Of a stretch of 64,000 bases of DNA, positions 58,399 to 64,000 are shown one piece after another. The notes beneath the pieces were generated by a model. That model had not been told where the DNA came from. It worked only from the letters and a program-made list of their open reading frames with translations, and made no database searches. This DNA comes from Forficula auricularia (taxonomy: Eukaryota; Arthropoda; Insecta; Dermaptera; Forficulidae): NCBI GenBank assembly GCA_024734495.1, contig JALMQS010000161.1:2880021-2944020 (forward strand). Reading direction: 5' to 3'. The position numbers and the translations under genes are program-made. Within the stretch, counting starts at the first letter, position 1, and each line of letters opens with the position of its first letter.

Positions 58399-58705
58399 AT
58401 TAGCGCCAAAATTCAAATATAAGTATTAATTTGAATTTAGAGTTAATGCTGCAGCGCCATCTGTAACTAGACACAGACTCAACTGTGACGCGTGGGAACC
58501 GTTACAGCGTGATGCATGACGCGTGACGGGTCAATCCCATTTACTGCCAAGTAAAATAAAAAGTGCGCAAGGCGCGCCAAAAGAAGTTATCACTTCAATA
58601 TTTACTCTAGAAGAGTTCCATATTTAAAAGAAGATATGATTAATTGCTTATGCGTCCAAAATTAAGGGGGGGGTTCTTTCGTAAGATCACCACGTCAGGT
58701 TATTT
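58399..58705. other. Flank with repeat related to the left flank
   Basis: 58470-58560 resembles 48664-48740. A run of G near 58668 follows. No coding region. Confidence 0.4.
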
Positions 58706-58713
58706 GTTTAGAG

Positions 58714-59037
58714 CAGTGTTCAGCAAAATGTGTGCCGCGGCACATTGGTGTACCGTGGTCATTACCTACATGGTAAGCCGTGGAAAAATGTCTTATGAAG
58801 ATAATGCACCTACACATAGCTGAGAGTTATGCGAGCAGCCTTATCAACGATTGCTCCAAATTTTGATCGCCTGTGCTCAGTTAAGCAGGCTCACATTTCT
58901 CATTAAAATCTTTTCAAATTATATTGATTTTAATAATAAATAAATATTAAATAAACATTGGTTTTTACTTTGGTGTACCTTTAAAATTTCTTAATTTGCT
59001 AGGTGTACCTTGAACACAAAAAGTTTGCGGAGCACTG
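58714..59037. mobile_element. hAT MITE with perfect 8-bp duplication
   Basis: Starts CAGTGTTCAGCAAAATG and ends aagtttgcggagcactg; GTTTAGAG flanks at 58706-58713 and 59038-59045. Confidence 0.85.
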
Positions 59038-59045
59038 GTTTAGAG

Positions 59046-59580
59046 AACCAAAGAACCCTCGGTAGGCATGAAAGTCCCTACTAGCACGTGGCTGCATAAT
59101 TAAATACAGTTTAGTTTGACCTATATATATCAAGTTACAAATTATTCTTTTCTAAAAATAAAACCATTTTGAAAAAAATACCTAATATCATTATTTAGCC
59201 CTGCTATATTATTATTGAGGGAGGTCGAGTGTCTCTAAAGCAATAAGGATTTTCAATCTGGGTTCAATTCCCCTCCTTCTTCTATTAAACACATTCATAA
59301 TAAATATTCTCATCTTTCTCAATTTGAAGATAAAATAGCATTAAATCATCATGACGACCAAGGCCGAAGGCACTCGTTTTTGTTTGATATTATATAATAT
59401 TATTGTTTACTTAAATAATAAAAAAAAAAAGGAAAAAATATAAATATTTATAGAGATTTTATTAATTTTATAACGAAACATTCCAATGAAACGAATAAAA
59501 ATTGAAAATGAATTTATTAATCAATTAAATAATAATTGTTTAATTATTTTTAAGATTTAGGGGTTTTTTCCGTGTTAAAT
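59046..59580. other. No gene recognised
   Basis: AT-rich sequence without supported features. Confidence 0.35.
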
Positions 59581-59585
59581 ATAGG

Positions 59586-59980
59586 AAAAACCCCGTTTTT
59601 AGTAAGAACGCGTTCTTACTCGTTAAAACGCGTCTCACTGAATACCTTTATGGCAACTAGAGTTTACTGATGTTGGTTGAGTTTGGTTCAAAGGTCTAGA
59701 AACTTCATTTTTGACCTTCCGCCTCATTTTGGGTGTTTATTTTCAAAAATTTTTAAACGAAAATGTCAAAATTTACATTCTCTACAACTAATTTTTGAAA
59801 TTTTCGTTTAAAAAATTTTGAAAATAAACACCCAAAATGAGGCGGAAGGTCAAAATGAAGATTCTAGACCTTTGAACCAAACTCAACTAAGATCAGTAAA
59901 CTCTAGTTGCCACAAAGATATTCAGTGAAACGTGTTTTAACTAGTAAGAACGAGTTCTTACTAAAAACGGGTTTTTACTG
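59586..59980. mobile_element. Palindromic foldback element, about 395 bp
   Basis: Arms run from aaaaaccccgtttttagtaa to its inverse and pair almost throughout, with a loop of about 17 bases near 59783. Each end contains its own palindrome (gtaagaacgcgttcttac at the left, gtaagaacgagttcttac at the right). The inner text gttgagtttggttcaaagg resembles the family B minisatellite phrase. Confidence 0.8.
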
Positions 59981-59993
59981 CAACATATATATA

Positions 59994-60430
59994 TATAAAT
60001 TTAATACAATGCCCATCTGTCTGATTCTTTGGGGAATCGAAACAGATGAATTTTGTTCGGATATTCAATAATAAATTTTATTCAGAATGTTTTAATGTTA
60101 ACATTAGATGAACGCGAAAGTTAAAACTTTTTATCCGGCCACTGCCCTATTTTGGTGCAATTGGGACCAGATTCGTTTTGATACTGAACCAAGAGTTGAA
60201 AAAGATACAGGACCCAGCCGGGTATGATCCGACATCTTCTGCGTTAAGCCCGCAGATGCATTTTCCATTTAAGCGATGGATCCCCCTGACTAGTTCATAT
60301 AATCAAATCTTATATATATATTCAACTCTTTAGTTCAGACGCGTTTTCTTCCTATTTTCCTAATAGTATGGTTCGTATAAATTTACTACAATGCATATCT
60401 GTCTGATTCTTTGGGGAATCGAAACAGATG
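59994..60430 (-). mobile_element. 437-bp mini-element with tRNA-like core, second copy
   Basis: The 55-bp terminal repeats are at 59994-60048 and 60376-60430, spaced 382 bp exactly as in the first copy. Orientation is reversed. Next to it, 60435-60512 repeats in the opposite direction the segment at 60090-60165, so part of another copy is joined head to head. Confidence 0.7.
60210..60283 (-). tRNA. tRNA-like sequence, second copy
   Basis: 74 nt like the first copy. Acceptor GGATCCA/TGGGTCC and anticodon stem CTGCG/CGCAG (fully paired here) are kept; the D stem is weaker. B box GGATCATACCC is identical. Confidence 0.55.
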
Positions 60431-60512
60431 AATTTGGTCCCAATTGCACCAAAATAGGGCAGTGGCCGGATAAAAAGTTTTAACTTTCGCGTTCATCTAA
60501 TGTTAACATATA

Positions 60513-61530
60513 TATATAGATATATATGAAATCTGGGACTTTCAATTTTTAAAATTCTGTACAAAGAAATAGCAAAAGCTATTAACGTCGATATAATGTT
60601 TATCTGTCTGTCAGAGCATTGTATCTCATAAACTAATTTGATACAAACTATCTATCCATTTTCTACAAAATCTAAAATCCCCTTAAAATTTTAATATTGT
60701 AAATATTTTTCGGGAGGGTTGACTTTTTGGGACGGTCGAAAATAAAAAAAAAATTTAATCAAGGCGTTTGAAATACTGTATAGATAATAAAGAATATAAT
60801 AAATTAAATATTTCCAATATTTTGTTTTTCAAATATAATTTAAAAATAATTTTATAATTAAATCGGAATTTCGCCTAAAAAACGATAAGTCCCAAGAATA
60901 TCAAATTTAAATTTTAAGTTAGTTATCGTTTCAAGATATTATATGTAGAAAGGATTTCGTTTGACTGACCAAAATTTATTTTGCACCTGTGATATTTTTG
61001 ATTTTTTTCGCCTTTTTCTATGCTTATGTTTTGTTTTGTTTAATGTTTACAGTATTTATCAAAATTGTATGTGCTTTGTTCTGTGTAAATTTTAAAAACA
61101 ATATCTTCGTAAGAGATATTCTTTACACCCAATGGTTTTTCTTTTTTTAAAAAAATTCAAAAAACGACTAGAAAATTTACTTTGTTAATTTTCGAAAGGG
61201 CTCACGATAGTCCCGAGAATTTAACTCTTTGCCATGAAGTTGAATCTTATCGCCCGCACTCTCGATAAATATTTGGTAAAAATTAAAAAAAAAAAAATTA
61301 CATGAATATATAAAATAATCCTATTTAATTTAAACTCAAAATTGAAAATACTAAATATATTACAATTTGGAGAACACTTTCTTTAGAGGCCCGACCAGGG
61401 CTACAGCACCTCTTCACCTCTCGAAGCCTCCGATTTTCATTATTTATGAAGAATTTAATATTTTTTATTGTATAATAATTTTATCAAAATAATGTGTATG
61501 TAAGTACTAAAACTAATAGTTTATACTATA
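60513..61530. other. AT-rich, no gene recognised
   Basis: No coding frame or repeat boundary supported. Confidence 0.35.
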
Positions 61531-61714
61531 CTAGGTGACGACCCGGCTTTCTAGCCCCTGACGGGAAGGGTCTCATTCAGGGCTTTTTAAATACCAAACT
61601 TCTTGGTCAATGATTCAAGCCTTACCACTGCCATCTATTGGCAAATGATTCAACCTCGACGTACGCACGGAACCGTCAATTTTATTAATATAGTTATTGG
61701 ACAATTCGGTTAAT

Positions 61715-62051
61715 CATCATCATCATCATTGAGTAGACAGTCCTAAGACTGGTTTGACGCAACCACCCGTCTCCACTTGGCTTTGTCCCCCGTCAGCTGT
61801 TTGACCTCTCTAAATGTCTCGCATCTCATATCCCCAATTATTTGGTCGAAATATTTTGATCTGGGCCTCCCCCCCCTCCAACAAGCAAGATATCCCTAAG
61901 CAATCCACCATGTTTTAGTGTGTGCCCCATCATCTGACCCCTTCTCTTCCTCAGACTTTTCCACAAGGTTCTTCTTTCTCCAATTCTTCCAAGAACTTCT
62001 TTATTTGTAATTCTATCCATCCATTTGAAATTCATCAATCTTCTGTAGCAG
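61715..62051 (-). pseudogene. 5'-truncated LINE 3' end with 10-bp target duplication
   Basis: The minus strand encodes ITNKEVLGRIGERRTLWKSL and RKRRGQMMGHTLKHGGLLRD, a common tail of insect non-LTR reverse transcriptase polyproteins. A frameshift at a G run (about 61870) moves the rest (DQIIGDMRCETFREVK) to another frame. The 3' end is (GAT)n. TTCGGTTAAT flanks at 61705-61714 and 62052-62061. A dead-on-arrival insertion. Confidence 0.85.
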
Positions 62052-62137
62052 TTCGGTTAATAAAAAGGAGTATATCAAAAGAGAAATTTCTACTAAAACC
62101 ACTTATGTAGATTAGAGATATTCTCATCGAAGTGCAC

Positions 62138-62257
62138 AACGTTTCGACACTTAATTCTGGAGTCGTTTTTAAGTGTATGATTAGTCATTCCAGAGGATCG
62201 ACTAACAACACTCTCAGTCAAGTGAAAACAACTCCAGAATTAAGTGTCGAAACGTTG
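62138..62257. repeat. Hairpin with 34-bp arms ending CAACGTTTCGAC
   Basis: 62138-62171 and 62224-62257 are inverted copies with two or three differences. The end gtcgaaacgttg matches the 3' half of the motif at 39662. Confidence 0.75.
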
Positions 62258-63857
62258 ATGAAAATATATCCTCGAACATATCTAATCAATGTGGTTTCAC
62301 TTGAAACTTTTCTTTTGAATAAATATTTTAGATATTTATAATAGTGTTTGTTTTTATTAATACAAGGCAAGTGAATGAAAATAGTGTGCACTAAGCATGT
62401 CAGAATATTTTTTAGAAAGATATTTTATCCCGCTTGTTTACATGTTTTTTTTTCTAAATGGCCAGAATCCAGAGCAGCAGCAGAAGGGGCCGATTCAAGC
62501 GATTAGAGATAAGTAACCCTATCTGCTCTTTTAGGGTATGCCGAGATGTCTTAGATAAGATAAAGGGGGAGGATACGCGGCATAAAAAAACCGCCTCGGA
62601 AATCTTCTCACCATTTCTTAATCTGTGTCAGGTGTTTTGAAACCCTCCATGATTCTATTAAGATTTTGGCTCATACAAAGAAACGTTCTGTGCAGCATCG
62701 TTAATTATTTGATGAGAGGAAACAAACGATCATTAACTATAAAAACTTGTTCAACCGAGATTGAAAACTCTTTGAAGCATCTCTTACTTGAGTTAATTTA
62801 CATATGTCGAGTGGATAAACATTGGAAAATAGAAATGTGACTTTGTATGGAAACCGCTTCAAAGGAGTAACATTTATTCAATTTTATTAATATCATTTCT
62901 GTTGACTTTCCGGCACAAGGTTTATTAGTCAAAAAAACCAAGAAAAACGAATTGAAACATATCGTAAAAATTTTGAATTCATTTTTTTGTCATTAGGGAT
63001 GTAAAGTTTAATATTAGAATTAAAAGGTTTTTATACCGAGAGTAACAGAGTTGTTATTTTTATATTAGGAAAACAGAGGGTGACATCTTCATGAAATTAA
63101 ATATAACCCTTACAAGCATGGGCATCCTCAAGGGGTGCAAGTGGGTGCCGCCCCCCCCCCTCCCCTGGGATCGAATAAAAAAAGCTCTTACTTTCGTCCC
63201 AGCCTCACTAAACTATAGTTAATGTACCGTATGTGCTTTTGTATTTAAACACTACTTTATTAGTGTACTCTAATTGTGGAAAAAACTTAAAAAATTTAAT
63301 ATTTAAATAAAAATTTATTAATGTATATATTTTCAAGATTTGCCCGACCCCTGAAACTTTTCCTACGGTCGCCCCTGCTTACACGATATGTATTATATTA
63401 ATAAATACATTAAGAATGATTCATACCACTCGTGCCATTCCTTTATTTTCTTATAGGAATATGCTTGAAAGGTGGCGAAAAACAAATTACACCCGTTTTG
63501 TTTTACTGAATTTGTAGTTACACGATTTAAAAAAATCTTTTCTTTTTCTGGTTTTAATTATTTTTTAGGGGATTTTTTAAATTATTGAATTATTATTTAG
63601 AAATTACATTCATCATTTTTACACGAATTTCTGAGTAACGTATTTACCGTGTAAAAAAAGAGTTTGGTGTAAATACCAAATCTTGGTTAAAGTCTCTTAT
63701 GATGACATTTTCGATTACCTGTACAAACAGAAATTTTAATTTGGAATTAAATAAAAATTTCGAATGCAAATTTGAGTCAAATGGAGCCTTACTTGATTGA
63801 TCTTTCAAAAAGAAAAATATTTTCTCGGAAAAACAAATTTAATAATATTTTTTTAGG
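62258..63857. other. No gene recognised
   Basis: Frames of 60-71 codons at 62458-62840 lie in a mildly GC-richer patch but show no known motif. 63030-63052 has a remnant of the tail repeat (ccgagagtaacagag), and a C run is near 63152. Confidence 0.3.
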
Positions 63858-64000
63858 TAAAATAAGCTGACGTGTTCTGATGTGGCCATCCACTTGACTT
63901 TACCATACAACCTGGCCCTTAGAATTATTTATAATCATGTAGAGGGGTTAGTTTTTGCATTTTTATACTTCTGGGGTCCCACTGATTATGTATTCAAAAT
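63858..64000 (-). mobile_element. Family B repeat, cut by the window end
   Basis: Starts aaaataagctgacgtgttct as in the copy at 6201 and continues into the gattatgtat minisatellite phrase. Confidence 0.65.

Overview
The window is AT-rich, intron- and repeat-dominated eukaryotic DNA, most likely from an arthropod and plausibly an insect. The reasons are LINE, hAT, Tc1/mariner and LTR-element relics of insect type, a repeat carrying the AACCGACTTCAAAAAA motif that I recall from insect genomes, and one exon of a TGF-beta family ligand. There are no operons, CRISPR arrays or prokaryotic signals. Only one segment looks like part of a conventional host gene: the last coding exon of a secreted TGF-beta superfamily ligand on the minus strand (37958-38122), which ends in the cystine-knot tail VVESCGC and follows a clean splice acceptor. 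Its upstream exons were not found here.

Layout. 1-9.9 kb is a pile-up of nested small transposons: a TTAA-targeting MITE called family A here, a foldback family C, two inverted copies of a poly-C-bearing repeat called family B, hAT MITEs, and a frameshifted hAT transposase relic. 10-17 kb holds a hammerhead-like motif, a tandem satellite of about 175 bp, and a kilobase-scale foldback that contains a second palindrome. 17-21 kb has broken LINE 3' ends. 21-31 kb has more family A (one copy inserted into another, with TTAA duplications), family B and D repeats, a second satellite (about 119 bp unit) and hAT MITEs. 31-37.5 kb has further hAT MITEs, a mariner-type foldback MITE and a decayed Tc1-like element. 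38-47 kb contains the ligand exon followed by foldbacks, hammerhead-like motifs and a mini-element with terminal direct repeats around a tRNA-like sequence.

48.7-58.4 kb is the best-preserved mobile element: a 9.65-kb LTR retrotransposon with unusually long LTRs (about 3.6 kb each), a 4-bp target duplication (GTAT), a primer binding site, a polypurine tract, and a 2.4-kb interior with a single 486-codon frame. That frame joins a Gag-like, glutamine-rich N-terminus to the C-terminal half of an integrase core. No protease, reverse transcriptase or RNase H was seen, so it should depend on a helper. Each LTR carries an array of CTATAAATAG decamers (MEF2-type or TATA-like) and, just before the primer binding site, a perfect potential H-type pseudoknot. 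58.4-64 kb has a hAT MITE, a 395-bp palindrome, the second tRNA-like mini-element, and a LINE stub flanked by a 10-bp duplication.

Most short open frames in the window fall in repeats or palindromes and are not treated as genes. Element boundaries and families were assigned by eye from internal copies, inverted repeats and target duplications; superfamily names are inference from family knowledge.
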